A stretch of 31,893 nucleotides of DNA from DASPPM01 sp035604475 (GTDB taxonomy: Bacteria > Pseudomonadota > Alphaproteobacteria > JACZXZ01): assembly GCA_035604475.1 (NCBI GenBank), contig DATNIJ010000006.1:1-31893 (forward strand), read 5' to 3'. A program made the translations under genes and the position numbers. The notes beneath the pieces are model-generated. The model did not search any database and had not been told where the DNA came from. It saw only the letters and a list, made by a program, of their open reading frames with translations. Positions 24,561-31,893 of the stretch are shown here, one piece after another (position 1 is the stretch's first letter; the number at the start of each line of letters is the position of its first letter).

Positions 24561-24751
24561 CTAGTACCGACTTTCGCGAGTTCGTGAGTCGCCTTGCGGC
24601 GACTCACGAGCCGCGAAATCGGTACAAACTCAAAGTGTTGTACCTGCTTGCAGAGCTTCGCGCCATGGCGCGCAAAGCGCGCCTCTTCTTGCGTTTCGTA
24701 AGGAGGCGGCCCTACGGGCCGCCGGCGCGAAGCTCTGCAAGCAGGTACTAG
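24561..24751. repeat. 191-base nested palindromic element between tpiA and secG
   Basis: CTAGTAC (24561-24567) and GTACTAG (24745-24751) bound the element. Module A (24564-24625): GTACCGA pairs with TCGGTAC (24619-24625), TTTCGCG (24572-24578) with CGCGAAA (24612-24618), and an 11-bp tip CGTGAGTCGCC (24583-24593) with 24598-24608, loop TTGC. A 14-base spacer follows. Module B (24640-24748): a perfect 25-bp stem (24640-24664 with 24724-24748) encloses two perfect hairpins, GGCGCGC-AAA-GCGCGCC (24667-24683) and GGCGGCCC-TAC-GGGCCGCC (24705-24723), joined by an unpaired stretch. Both modules begin GTACC and end GGTAC. It would be transcribed in any tpiA-secG message and can fold into a branched RNA. 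It has no coding content of its own that I recognise. Confidence 0.9.
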
Positions 24752-24789
24752 TGGCCGAGTGGCTATGTAGTGCCTTCCAGCACTTTGCG

Positions 24790-25557
24790 CTAGGGAATTG
24801 ATTGGGCAATCGCCCAGAACGCGTCGGCGTCCAAGCTGGCCCCCCCGACGAGGGCTCCGTCCACATCGGACGCGCGTAGAATCTCGCGCGCGTTTTGCGC
24901 CTTGACCGAGCCGCCGTAAAGGATGCGCATCTCCTCGCCGTTCGCCGCGCGGCCGGCAAGCGCGCGGCGGATGAGGCCGTGCATCGCGGCGATGTCGGAG
25001 CCGCTCGGCGTCCGCCCGCTGCCGATCGCCCACACGGGCTCGTAGGCCACGACCGTGTTGGCCGCACTTGCCGACTTAGGCAGCGATTGGGCGAGCTGCC
25101 GGCCGACCACGGCAGCCGCGGTGCCGGAGAGGCGCGCACCCTCGCGCTCGCCCACGCAGAGGATGGCGATGAGGCCGGCACGGTGCGCGGCGGCCGTCTT
25201 GGCGCGCACGATTGCGTTGCCCTCGCCGTGGTCGGCGCGCCGCTCGGAATGGCCGACGATGACGTAGCGGCAACCCGCTTCCTTCAGCATCTCGGCGCTG
25301 AGGTCGCCGGTATGCGCCCCGCTCGGCTCGGCGTGGCAGTCCTGGCCGCCGACCGCGATTGAGCTCCCTGCCAAGATCTGGGCCACACGCGCGATCAAGG
25401 TCGCGGGCGGCGCCACCACGAGATCGGCGCGCGGTGCCGGCCCTTGCCGTAGCCGTGCCAAGAGGTCGCGCGCCAGAGCCAGCCCATCGAGCCCGGCACC
25501 ACCCGGCCCGAGCCCGTTCATCTTCCAGTTTCCCGCAATCAATGCGCGACGTGCCAT
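24790..25557 (-). CDS. tpiA: Triosephosphate isomerase
   Basis: The product has 255 residues. TpiA interconverts dihydroxyacetone phosphate and glyceraldehyde 3-phosphate. Catalytic residues are N10 and K12 in AGNWKMNG, H103 in YVIVGHSERR and E173 in AYEPVWAIGSGRTPS. The phosphate-binding end ILYGGSVKAQNA and DGALVGGASLDADAF is complete. The ATG at 25557 is divergent from the deacetylase gene. The stop at 24790-24792 lies 39 bases from the palindromic element that separates it from secG. Confidence 0.97.
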   Translation of the reverse strand: MARRALIAGNWKMNGLGPGGAGLDGLALARDLLARLRQGPAPRADLVVAPPATLIARVAQILAGSSIAVGGQDCHAEPSGAHTGDLSAEMLKEAGCRYVIVGHSERRADHGEGNAIVRAKTAAAHRAGLIAILCVGEREGARLSGTAAAVVGRQLAQSLPKSASAANTVVAYEPVWAIGSGRTPSGSDIAAMHGLIRRALAGRAANGEEMRILYGGSVKAQNAREILRASDVDGALVGGASLDADAFWAIAQSIP

Positions 25558-25730
25558 GAAAGAGTGCCGCAGCCAGGAATGGATTGCCTCGCCCGCCGGA
25601 GCGTGGGTGGCGCCTCTCTAGCATGGCCCGCGCGCGCCGCGCCAGGGGCGAGGGTGTCGCGGCGAGCCGGTTTACACGGCCGCTCGCCGCATAATAGTCT
25701 CGCTCATCGCAAGCGGGTGGAGAAGCCGTC

Positions 25731-26585
25731 ATGACAGCCGAGAGCGTGCCGGTACGTTGGCCCAACGGCGCCCAATGCGCGGTTTGCCTGACTTTCGATT
25801 TCGATGCCGAGTCGCTCTGGCTCGGCAAGGAGCCGGAGAACGCGGAGCTGCTTGCGACCCTCTCGCTCGGAGGCTACGGCGCCAAGGTCGGCGTCGTCAA
25901 AATCCTCGAGCTGCTCAAGGCGGAGGGTCTCAAGGGGACCTTTTTCACGCCCGGCTGGACGATCGACAACCACGCTGGCCGCGTCGAGACGATCCTCCGC
26001 GACGGCCACGAGCTCGCGCATCACGGCTACCTGCATTATCGCCCCGACCCCGCCCGGCCCGAGCAAATCATCGACGAGCTCGAGCGCGGGCTCGATGCCA
26101 TGAAGCGCCACTTCGGCCTGCGCCCGAAAGGTTATCGGCCGCCCAGCAGCGAATCATGCCATTTCCTGCTGGAGGCTCTGGTCGAGCGCGGCTTCGTGTA
26201 CAACAGCTGCTTCAAGGACGACGTCCACCCCTATCGGCATCGGCTGCGCGACGGACGCGCCGGCCCCATCGAGCTGCCGGAGCATCCCTCGCTCGACGAC
26301 TGGAACTTCGGCGCCACGCATTTACGCGCGCCGCGACCGCTCTTCACGCGCGAGCACGTGCTGTCGATCTGGCAGGACGAGTTTCGCGCGATCTACGAGA
26401 TGGGTGGGGTCTTCGTCCTGGTCATGCATCCGCAGGTGACCGGCCGGCCGATGCGCTTGGGCATTCTGCGGGATTTCCTGGCCTTCACGCGGCGCTTTCC
26501 CAAGCTTTGGTACGCCACGGGCAGCGAGGTGGCGGGCGCCTTCGCGCTCCAGGAGAAGGAGCGGAAGAGCCAGGCCGCGGAATGA
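25731..26585 (+). CDS. Polysaccharide deacetylase-family (NodB fold) protein
   Basis: The product has 284 residues and no signal peptide, so it is probably cytoplasmic. The NodB-type metal motif is visible: TFDFDAE (21-27, D23/D25) and HGYLH (98-102) with H93/H97/H98/H102, then KGYRPPSSE (133-141) and MHPQVTGRP near the end. The arrangement resembles the intracellular PuuE/HpPgdA-like subgroup rather than secreted chitin or peptidoglycan deacetylases. Members act on amides such as allantoin, N-acetyl or formyl groups, so the substrate is open. GGTGGAG lies about 8 bases before the ATG. It converges with the solute-binding protein gene, across a long hairpin. With the transporter genes it forms an accessory block between tpiA and ppiD. 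Confidence 0.88.
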   Translation: MTAESVPVRWPNGAQCAVCLTFDFDAESLWLGKEPENAELLATLSLGGYGAKVGVVKILELLKAEGLKGTFFTPGWTIDNHAGRVETILRDGHELAHHGYLHYRPDPARPEQIIDELERGLDAMKRHFGLRPKGYRPPSSESCHFLLEALVERGFVYNSCFKDDVHPYRHRLRDGRAGPIELPEHPSLDDWNFGATHLRAPRPLFTREHVLSIWQDEFRAIYEMGGVFVLVMHPQVTGRPMRLGILRDFLAFTRRFPKLWYATGSEVAGAFALQEKERKSQAAE

Positions 26586-26597
26586 GACGGCCGGTAC

Positions 26598-26642
26598 CTC
26601 GGCGGAGCCGCCTCCGGCCCGCGGAGAGCGGCTTCCGCCGAG
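26598..26642. terminator. Long hairpin between convergent genes (bidirectional terminator candidate)
   Basis: CTCGGCGGA (26598-26606) pairs perfectly with TCCGCCGAG (26634-26642). The stem continues inward with GCCGC / GCGGC (26607-26611 and 26628-26632, one bulge) and CTCCG / CGGAG (26612-26616 and 26622-26626). The total is about 19 paired positions. It sits in the 73-base gap between the convergent deacetylase and solute-binding protein genes, exactly where a shared terminator is expected. The T-runs are short (TTT on the plus side). Confidence 0.6.
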
Positions 26643-26658
26643 TGCGGTTTCATCGCCG

Positions 26659-27774
26659 TCAGGACGACACCATTTCCAGATACTGGTTGAGCGCCGTCAC
26701 ACTATTGGACGCGTACCACTCGGGATCGGCCAAGACCTGCTTGGCGTAATTTTGCGGCGAGCCGGGGTCGAGCGGCTTGAGCTCGGCTGGAACGAGGGCC
26801 GCCGCCGCCGGATTGACCGGCCCGTTCCCGATCATCTTGAAAAGCTCAACTTGCTCCGTGGGGTCCTGGGTGGAGGCGATGAACTTCATGGCGTCGCTGC
26901 CGCCTTTGCTGCCCTTCGGCACCAACCAGGCCCCGATCCAGACGCTCGCCTGGTTGAAGGTGAAGTCGATGCGCCCCTTGCTCTCGTCCTTGAGCACCGT
27001 GCAGCGCGTGTTCCACATATTGCCCATGACGACTTCGCCGTCGCGGAAGGCCTGTTGGCTCTCGGCACCGTTGGCCCAGAAGATGACCTGCTCCTTGATC
27101 GAGCGGATCTTGTCGAGGGCACGCTTGACGTCGAGGGGATAGAGCTTCTTGGGATCGACACCGTCGCCGATGAGCGCCGCCTCGAGCTGTCCGTCGATGT
27201 ACTTGCGCAGCATGCGCTTGCCGGGAAAATCCTTGAGGTTGAAGAAATCCTTCCAGCCCGTCGGCACCCGTCCGCCCCATGCCTTGCTATCGTAGACCAG
27301 CGGGTAGGAATAGATGTAGCTGCCGACCGCCCATTTGCCGGCGTGCTCGGGGCGCACCTTTGCCTTGTCGACGATGCCGTAGTCGATCTCGTCGAGCAGG
27401 TTCTGCCGCCCCAGCTCGACGGCGGCCGCCAGGTTGCGGTCGACCACGTCCCAGCCGACCTTGCCGCTCTCGACCATGGCCTTGATCTTCCCGGACGTCG
27501 GGCCGGTGCCGTCGATCACGACCTTGATGCCGGGGTTCTTGGCCATAAACGGCTCGACCCAGGCCTTATTGAAGGCCGCGATGGCGTCGCCGCCGAAATT
27601 GCACAGCACCAGCTCCTTGCCCTCTGCCGAAGCCGGCGTGACCTTGAACAGCGCCGGCGAAAGCCCGAGCGCCGCGCAAGCCGCGAGGAAGCCACGCCGG
27701 CTGACGGGCCTGCCGGTTAGCCGCTCCCGCAAGAGCTCGATGCTGTCACGCGCGAATCCCGAATCCTCTTCCAT
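26659..27774 (-). CDS. ABC transporter solute-binding protein, polyamine type, Tat-exported
   Basis: The product has 371 residues. The N-terminus carries a twin-arginine signal: SRRGFLAACAALGL (R26/R27), with a likely cut after ASA (48-50), so it is folded before export. The mature part resembles PotD/PotF-like and iron/thiamine-type binding proteins: VLCNFGGDAIAAFNKAWVEPF, GWDVVDRNLAAAVELGRQNLLDEID, FFNLKDFPGKRMLRKYIDG, VVMGNMWNTRC, VPKGSKGGSDAMKFI. The ATG at 27774 has GGGGAGAAC just upstream. The longer open frame running upstream is antisense to the permease gene and is rejected. It is divergent from the two permease genes. The ligand is probably a polyamine or a related cation, inferred from family only. 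Confidence 0.88.
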   Translation of the reverse strand: MEEDSGFARDSIELLRERLTGRPVSRRGFLAACAALGLSPALFKVTPASAEGKELVLCNFGGDAIAAFNKAWVEPFMAKNPGIKVVIDGTGPTSGKIKAMVESGKVGWDVVDRNLAAAVELGRQNLLDEIDYGIVDKAKVRPEHAGKWAVGSYIYSYPLVYDSKAWGGRVPTGWKDFFNLKDFPGKRMLRKYIDGQLEAALIGDGVDPKKLYPLDVKRALDKIRSIKEQVIFWANGAESQQAFRDGEVVMGNMWNTRCTVLKDESKGRIDFTFNQASVWIGAWLVPKGSKGGSDAMKFIASTQDPTEQVELFKMIGNGPVNPAAAALVPAELKPLDPGSPQNYAKQVLADPEWYASNSVTALNQYLEMVSS

Positions 27775-27942
27775 CGTTCTCCCCTTTCGCGATTGCTCCC
27801 TGGCCGAATTGTCTTTGCGCTCGGAGTGTCCTTGCGCGGTTTTGGCGGCACTGGGCCGACCTTGCCACGGTGCTCTGGCGTATAGCAGAATTTTCGCTAG
27901 ACTGAAATCGCCGGCCTGCCGCGCGACACGGGAACGGCAGCT

Positions 27943-28797
27943 GTGACGGGGGAGGGCTTGGGCAGGAATTTCGGCAGCGCCGCCTATTGGCCCCTCATCT
28001 TCGGGCCTTTTGCCCTGCTTGCGGTCTTCTATCTCTATCCCCTGAGCCAAGTGCTGTGGATCAGCGTGTCGGAGCCGAGGCCTGGGCTCGAAAACTACGC
28101 GCTGCTTTTCACCAACGGCGCCGTACAGCACATCCTGTGGATCACCGCGCGGGTCTGCCTGATCACCACGGCGATCACCATGGTCCTCGGCTACGTCGTT
28201 GCCTACGCGGTGCTCCACGTGTCGCGCACGCACGAGGCCTGGATGCTCTTCTTCGTGCTGCTGTCCTTCTGGATCTCGGTCCTGGTGCGGGCGTTCGCCT
28301 GGGTCGCCATCCTGCATCCCGGCGGGTTGCTCAACTCCATGCTGCTCGCGGCCGGGATCATCGACCGGCCGCTTCCGCTCGTGCGCAACGAGTTCGGCGT
28401 CATCGTCGGCATGACCCATTACATGATTCCCTACGCCGTGCTGCCGCTTTACGTGAACATGAAGGGCATCGACAGGCGCCTCGTGCCGGCGGCGCGCGGG
28501 CTCGGCGCGTCGCCACTGCAGGCCTTCGCGAGGGTCCATCTGCCCTTGAGCCTGCCCGGGATCGTCGGTGCCGGCATCCTCGTCTTCATCTTCTCGCTGG
28601 GCTTCTTCGTGACGCCCGCGATCCTGGGCGGCGGCCGCGTCGTGATGATCGCCGAGTACATAGCGCTGCAAGTCGTCGAGACGCTGCAATGGGGCCTGGG
28701 CACGATGCTCGCCACGAGCCTGCTCATCACGGTCTTCCTCATGCTGGCGCTGATGAGCCGGTTCGTCAGTCCGCGTAAGCTGTTCGGTGCGGCATGA
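27943..28797 (+). CDS. ABC transporter permease, PotB/PotH type
   Basis: The product has 284 residues with about six membrane helices and is an inner-membrane channel subunit. The EAA loop that contacts the ATPase is present: RGLGASPLQAFARVHLPLSLPG. The second region GGLLNSMLLAAGIIDRPLPL and FFVTPAILGGGRVVMIAEYI are typical of polyamine-type permeases. The start is taken as GTG (27943-27945). The upstream GGGAAC is a weak ribosome site, and a TTG at 27958 behind GGGGGAGGG is an alternative. It overlaps the next permease by 4 bases (ATGA), so the two are translationally coupled. No ATP-binding subunit is encoded in the block. Confidence 0.92.
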   Translation: MTGEGLGRNFGSAAYWPLIFGPFALLAVFYLYPLSQVLWISVSEPRPGLENYALLFTNGAVQHILWITARVCLITTAITMVLGYVVAYAVLHVSRTHEAWMLFFVLLSFWISVLVRAFAWVAILHPGGLLNSMLLAAGIIDRPLPLVRNEFGVIVGMTHYMIPYAVLPLYVNMKGIDRRLVPAARGLGASPLQAFARVHLPLSLPGIVGAGILVFIFSLGFFVTPAILGGGRVVMIAEYIALQVVETLQWGLGTMLATSLLITVFLMLALMSRFVSPRKLFGAA

Positions 28798-29636
28798 GGG
28801 GACGGCGCGTCAGTCTCGAGCTCGCGCTAGTGATCTGCCTCGCCTGGATCGTGCTGCTCTTTCTCGTGCTTCCGATGATCGTGGTCTTTCCCATCTCACT
28901 TACGCCCGAGCGCTATTTGTCGCTGCCGGACGGGACGGTCTCGCTGCGGCATTATGAAGCGCTCCTCAGCGATCCGAGCTGGATCAACAGCATCCTCCAT
29001 AGCATCATCGTCGCGAGCTCGGCCTCCGCCCTGGCCATCCTCTTCGGAACGCTCGCCGCGATCGGCTGCTGGCGCGTCGCCAGCCGCTGGTCGGAGCTGC
29101 TGCGCTTCATCATGCTCGCCCCCATGATCGTGCCCGCGATCGTGCACGCGCTCGGCTTCTACCGCGTCTGGGCGAGCTGGGGACTGCTCGATACCTTCCC
29201 CGGACTGATCATCGCCCACGGGGTCAAGGGCCTGCCTTACGTGCTGATCACGGTGTCGGCGTCGCTCGCCAACTTCGATCTCCGCCTCGAGCAGGCGGCG
29301 CGCAATCTGGGGGCCTCGATCGCGCAAGCGATCCGTTACGTGATCGTCCCGAGCATTCTCCCCGGCATGCTGGCGGGCGGCTTCTTCGCCTTCATCCTGT
29401 CGTGGGACGAGATCGTGGTGACCCTCTTCATCACCAGTCGCCATGTCTACACCTTGCCGCGCCGCATTTGGGACGGCATCCAGGACAACATCGACCCGGC
29501 GGTCGGCGCGGTCGCCACGATCCTCGTTCTTCTGACGTTCGCAGCGCTCATGGGGCACTTTGTGCTGCGCCGCCGCCGGGCGGCCCGGCTTGCGGCAGCC
29601 GCGGATATGCAATCCGAGCACCTCGGCACGCTCTAA
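28794..29636 (+). CDS. ABC transporter permease, PotC/PotI type
   Basis: The product has 280 residues with about six membrane helices. The EAA loop reads ARNLGASIAQAIRYVIVPSILPG, and the sequence FAFILSWDEIVVTLFI is characteristic of the PotC/PotI side of polyamine transporters. It should pair with the preceding permease as a heterodimer. Its ATG lies in the ATGA overlap with that gene. The gene ends 176 bases before ppiD, and no ATPase gene follows. The energising subunit must come from elsewhere in the genome, or the block is incomplete. Confidence 0.93.
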   Translation: MRGRRVSLELALVICLAWIVLLFLVLPMIVVFPISLTPERYLSLPDGTVSLRHYEALLSDPSWINSILHSIIVASSASALAILFGTLAAIGCWRVASRWSELLRFIMLAPMIVPAIVHALGFYRVWASWGLLDTFPGLIIAHGVKGLPYVLITVSASLANFDLRLEQAARNLGASIAQAIRYVIVPSILPGMLAGGFFAFILSWDEIVVTLFITSRHVYTLPRRIWDGIQDNIDPAVGAVATILVLLTFAALMGHFVLRRRRAARLAAAADMQSEHLGTL

Positions 29637-29812
29637 GTGCCATCCTCGCGTGCCGGAGGGGCGCCCGGCCCTCGCCGCAAGCGGCCAATTCCCGAGTTGC
29701 CGCTGCCATTCCGCACTTCTATGATGCCGCCCCTCGACCCTCGGGCGAGGCCCTGGGACCAAGCCCAAGGATGCGTTCTTGGTCAATCTCTTAGTGGAGA
29801 AACCTTCAAGCG

Positions 29813-31711
29813 ATGCCGGAGAAGACGAAATTCACCCTCAAGGCCATCGTGGCGCGCATCATCGTGAGCGTGATGTTCGGCATGCTGATCCTCAGCTTCG
29901 CCATCTGGGGCATCGGCGACATCTTCCGTCGCGGCATCCGCACGCAATACGTCGCCGAGGTGGGCTCTCAGCGCATCATGCCGCAGGAGTTCCAGGATCA
30001 GTACCGCCGCGAGCTGCGCCGGCTGCAGACGATGCTGCAGACCGAGGTGACCGCCGAGCGCGCCCGCGAGCTCGGCCTGCCTCAGCGGGTGCTGCGGGAG
30101 ATGATCAGCCGCGTGCTTTTCGATCTCGCGGCGCGCGACGCCGGGGTCGCGGTGAGCGACGCGGTGGTGCGGCAGACGATCTTCGACAATGTCTCCTTCC
30201 GCAACGCCGAGGGCAAGTTCGACCGCGGCATCTTCCAGACGCTGCTCAACAACGCCGGCTATAGCGAGGAGCGCTTCGTGGCGCTGACGCGGCAGGACCT
30301 CGTGCGCAGCCAGGTGACGGAGGCGATCACGGCAGGCGGTGCCGTGCCCCAAGTGATGCTCGACGACCTCTACCGCTACCGCAACGAGCGGCGCACGGCC
30401 GAGACCGTGCTCGTGAGCGCCGGCGCGATGACGGACATCCCCACCCCGAGCGAAGCGGACCTCGAGGCCTATCACAAGGACCATGCCGAAGCCTTCACGG
30501 CACCCGAGTATCGCGCGGTCACGGCGGTGATGATGACGCCCGACGACCTCGCTCCACGGATGGCGGTCTCGGAGGACAAGTTGAAGGACGAATACGAGGC
30601 GCACTTGGCCGATTTCACGATTCCCGAGCAGCGCATGCTGCGCCAGATCATCCTCAAAGACGAGGCCGGCGCCAAGGACGCCGCCGCGCGCATCGCCAAG
30701 GGCGAAAGCTTCGACAAGGTCGCAGACGAGCTCACCGGCAAGCCGCCGCTTGATCTCGGCACGGTGAAGCAGGCCGACGTGCCGATGCCCGAGCTCGCGG
30801 CGGCCGCCTTCCAGACCCCGGAGGGTGGCGTCACCGAGCCGGTCCAGACCCCGCTCGGCTGGCACATCGCGCAGGTCTTGAAGATCATCGCCGGCCACAC
30901 GGAGAGCTTCGAGGAAGCCAAGGGCAAGCTCACCCACGAGCTGCAGCTGCGCGAGGCGAGCAATGCCATTTACGATCTCGGCAACAAGCTCCAGGACGCG
31001 CTCGGCGGCGGGGCGAGCCTCGAGGAGGCGGCCAAAAAGCTCGACCTCAAGGTCGTCAAGATCACGGCCGTCGACGGCAAGGGCCTCTCGCCCGAGGGCA
31101 AGCCCGTGGCGGGATTGCCGCAAGGCCCCAAGTTCCTCGCGACCGCCTTCTCGACTGAACCCGGCCGGGACAGCGATCTCCGCGAAGACGACCAGGGCGG
31201 TTTTTTCCTTCTCCACGTCGACAACGTGGTGCCGAGCCAACTGCGGCCGCTTGCAGACGTGCGCGACAAGGTGCTCGCCGGCTGGCAGGCCGACGCGCGC
31301 CGCAAGGCGGCCGCCAAGGCGGCGCAGGCCATGGTCGAGAAAGCGCAGACGGGTGCCGACCTCGCAGCGCTTGCCAAGGAGAGCGGTACCAGCGTCTCGA
31401 CCACAGCGGCCTTCACCCGCACCGGGCAAGGTGCCAGCCCGGCGCTGCCGCCCGAGCTCGTCGCCTCCCTCTTCGCCGCCAAGATAGGCGACGTGGTGAG
31501 CTCGCCCTCGCCTCAGGGTGCCGTCGTCGCCAAGCTCGCAAGCGTCCTCCCGGCCGATGCGAAGGCCGATGCGGCAGGAGTCCACCAGTTCGAGGATCAG
31601 CTGCGCGGCACGCTCGATGCGGACCTGCTCAACGCCTTTACCGACGCGTTGCGCGAGCGCTACGGCGTGGAGATCGACGAGCGCGTGGTCTCGAGCCTCG
31701 TCGGCTCATGA
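29813..31711 (+). CDS. ppiD: PpiD/SurA-like periplasmic peptidyl-prolyl isomerase
   Basis: The product has 632 residues, normal for PpiD. It is a membrane-anchored periplasmic chaperone that helps outer-membrane proteins leave the Sec channel. A short cytoplasmic N-terminus precedes one helix (about 12-34, IVARIIVSVMFGMLILSFAIWG). The SurA-like N-terminal domain (GSQRIMPQEFQDQYRRELRR, MISRVLFDLAARDAGVAVSD) follows, and then a parvulin domain (about 275-365: EQRMLRQIILKDEAGAKDAA, MPELAAAAFQTPEGGVTEPVQTPLGWHIAQVLKI). The C-terminal half is lysine/alanine-rich and helical. GGAGA lies 13 bases before the ATG. The stop overlaps the trpE start by 4 bases (ATGA). Confidence 0.93.
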   Translation: MPEKTKFTLKAIVARIIVSVMFGMLILSFAIWGIGDIFRRGIRTQYVAEVGSQRIMPQEFQDQYRRELRRLQTMLQTEVTAERARELGLPQRVLREMISRVLFDLAARDAGVAVSDAVVRQTIFDNVSFRNAEGKFDRGIFQTLLNNAGYSEERFVALTRQDLVRSQVTEAITAGGAVPQVMLDDLYRYRNERRTAETVLVSAGAMTDIPTPSEADLEAYHKDHAEAFTAPEYRAVTAVMMTPDDLAPRMAVSEDKLKDEYEAHLADFTIPEQRMLRQIILKDEAGAKDAAARIAKGESFDKVADELTGKPPLDLGTVKQADVPMPELAAAAFQTPEGGVTEPVQTPLGWHIAQVLKIIAGHTESFEEAKGKLTHELQLREASNAIYDLGNKLQDALGGGASLEEAAKKLDLKVVKITAVDGKGLSPEGKPVAGLPQGPKFLATAFSTEPGRDSDLREDDQGGFFLLHVDNVVPSQLRPLADVRDKVLAGWQADARRKAAAKAAQAMVEKAQTGADLAALAKESGTSVSTTAAFTRTGQGASPALPPELVASLFAAKIGDVVSSPSPQGAVVAKLASVLPADAKADAAGVHQFEDQLRGTLDADLLNAFTDALRERYGVEIDERVVSSLVGS

Positions 31712-31893
31712 GCATAGCTCCCGCCTTCGACGCCTTCGCCGAGACCTACCGAAGTGGTGCCGCCCAGGTCGTGTGGACGACGCTCACCGCCGATCTCGAC
31801 ACGCCCGTCAGCGCCATGCTCAAGCTCGCCGACGGGCGCGCCGACGCGTTCCTCTTCGAATCCGTCGAGCGCGGCGTGCGCAACCGCTACTCC
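31708..31893 (+). CDS. trpE: Anthranilate synthase component I, N-terminal part (runs off window)
   Basis: The first 62 residues are present, with the frame open to the edge. The text matches the start of TrpE: VVWTTLTADLDTPVSAMLKLADG then DAFLFESVERGVRNRYS, equivalent to the usual FLLESVEGGxxRGRYS. TrpE makes anthranilate from chorismate with the TrpG amidotransferase. The small departures in the last motif (ERG for EGG, RNRYS for RGRYS) are tolerable but should be checked once the rest is available. Translation is coupled to ppiD through ATGA. The ppiD-trpE order is usual in alphaproteobacteria. Confidence 0.88.
   Translation, partial: MSIAPAFDAFAETYRSGAAQVVWTTLTADLDTPVSAMLKLADGRADAFLFESVERGVRNRYS

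Noticed and set aside
24751..24790. Possible tRNA next to the palindromic element (GGCCGAGTGGC resembles a D-arm)
   Set aside because: No acceptor stem, anticodon stem or T-arm can be formed around it.
25671..25697. TTTACA and TAATAG as a promoter for the deacetylase gene
   Set aside because: Spacing is 15 bases, short for sigma-70, and no other support was seen.
27870..27890. Sigma-54 type site in the divergent transporter region
   Set aside because: The GG-to-GC distance is one base short of the required spacing.
27775..28689. Upstream extension of the solute-binding protein frame to about 676 residues
   Set aside because: The extension is antisense to the permease gene. The start at 27774 has a good ribosome site and leads straight into a twin-arginine signal.
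29783..31585. Minus-strand open frame of about 600 codons antisense to ppiD
   Set aside because: The ppiD frame has a membrane anchor and parvulin motifs; the antisense product is a low-complexity shadow.

Overview
The window looks like a chromosomal segment of a high-GC alphaproteobacterium, most likely Rhodospirillales-like. The grounds are protein sequence and gene order: a fused ispDF, an E1-beta subunit (PdhB) carrying its own lipoyl domain, a long run lipA / lpd / pdhC / pdhB / pdhA / ftsB / eno / kdsA / pyrG / secG / tpiA on one strand, and ppiD leading into trpE. No rRNA, tRNA, CRISPR array, transposase or phage gene was found.

Layout. Positions 1-59 hold the last codons of an unidentified gene. 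Positions 60-757 have no supportable gene, only a strong inverted repeat (138-176). A small one-helix membrane protein follows (758-964). On the minus strand come a bactofilin (1251-1703) and the nitrogen-control pair ntrB-ntrC (3487-4737 and 2048-3490, overlapping by 4 bases). On the plus strand are an agmatinase-family ureohydrolase (4852) and an OsmC-like protein (5914). A CcsA/YpjD-type membrane protein (7206, minus) is divergent from the plus-strand operon ispDF-pgpA-cinA/pncC (7327-9502). A PAS-rich GGDEF/EAL protein with a degenerate GGDEF site converges on it (9534-12080, minus).

From 12236 to 25557 every gene is on the minus strand: ratA/COQ10-like, lipA, an unrecognised 85-residue protein, lpd, pdhC, pdhB, pdhA, ftsB, eno, kdsA, pyrG, secG, tpiA. 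These cover lipoate synthesis and the lipoate-dependent pyruvate dehydrogenase, cell division, lower glycolysis, KDO synthesis, CTP synthesis and protein export. From 25731 to 29636 lies an accessory block: a NodB-fold deacetylase, a Tat-exported solute-binding protein, and two polyamine-type ABC permeases without an ATPase. It separates tpiA from ppiD (29813) and the start of trpE (31708).

The most unusual DNA is not coding. A 191-base nested palindrome (24561-24751) lies between tpiA and secG. It has two stem-loop modules bounded by CTAGTAC / GTACTAG. The larger has a perfect 25-bp stem enclosing two further perfect hairpins. A second, C/T-rich palindromic element (22222-22358) lies between pyrG and kdsA. 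Both look like dispersed palindromic repeats, but copy number cannot be judged from one window. Coding calls rest on translated motifs read by eye; promoters and terminators are weakly supported.
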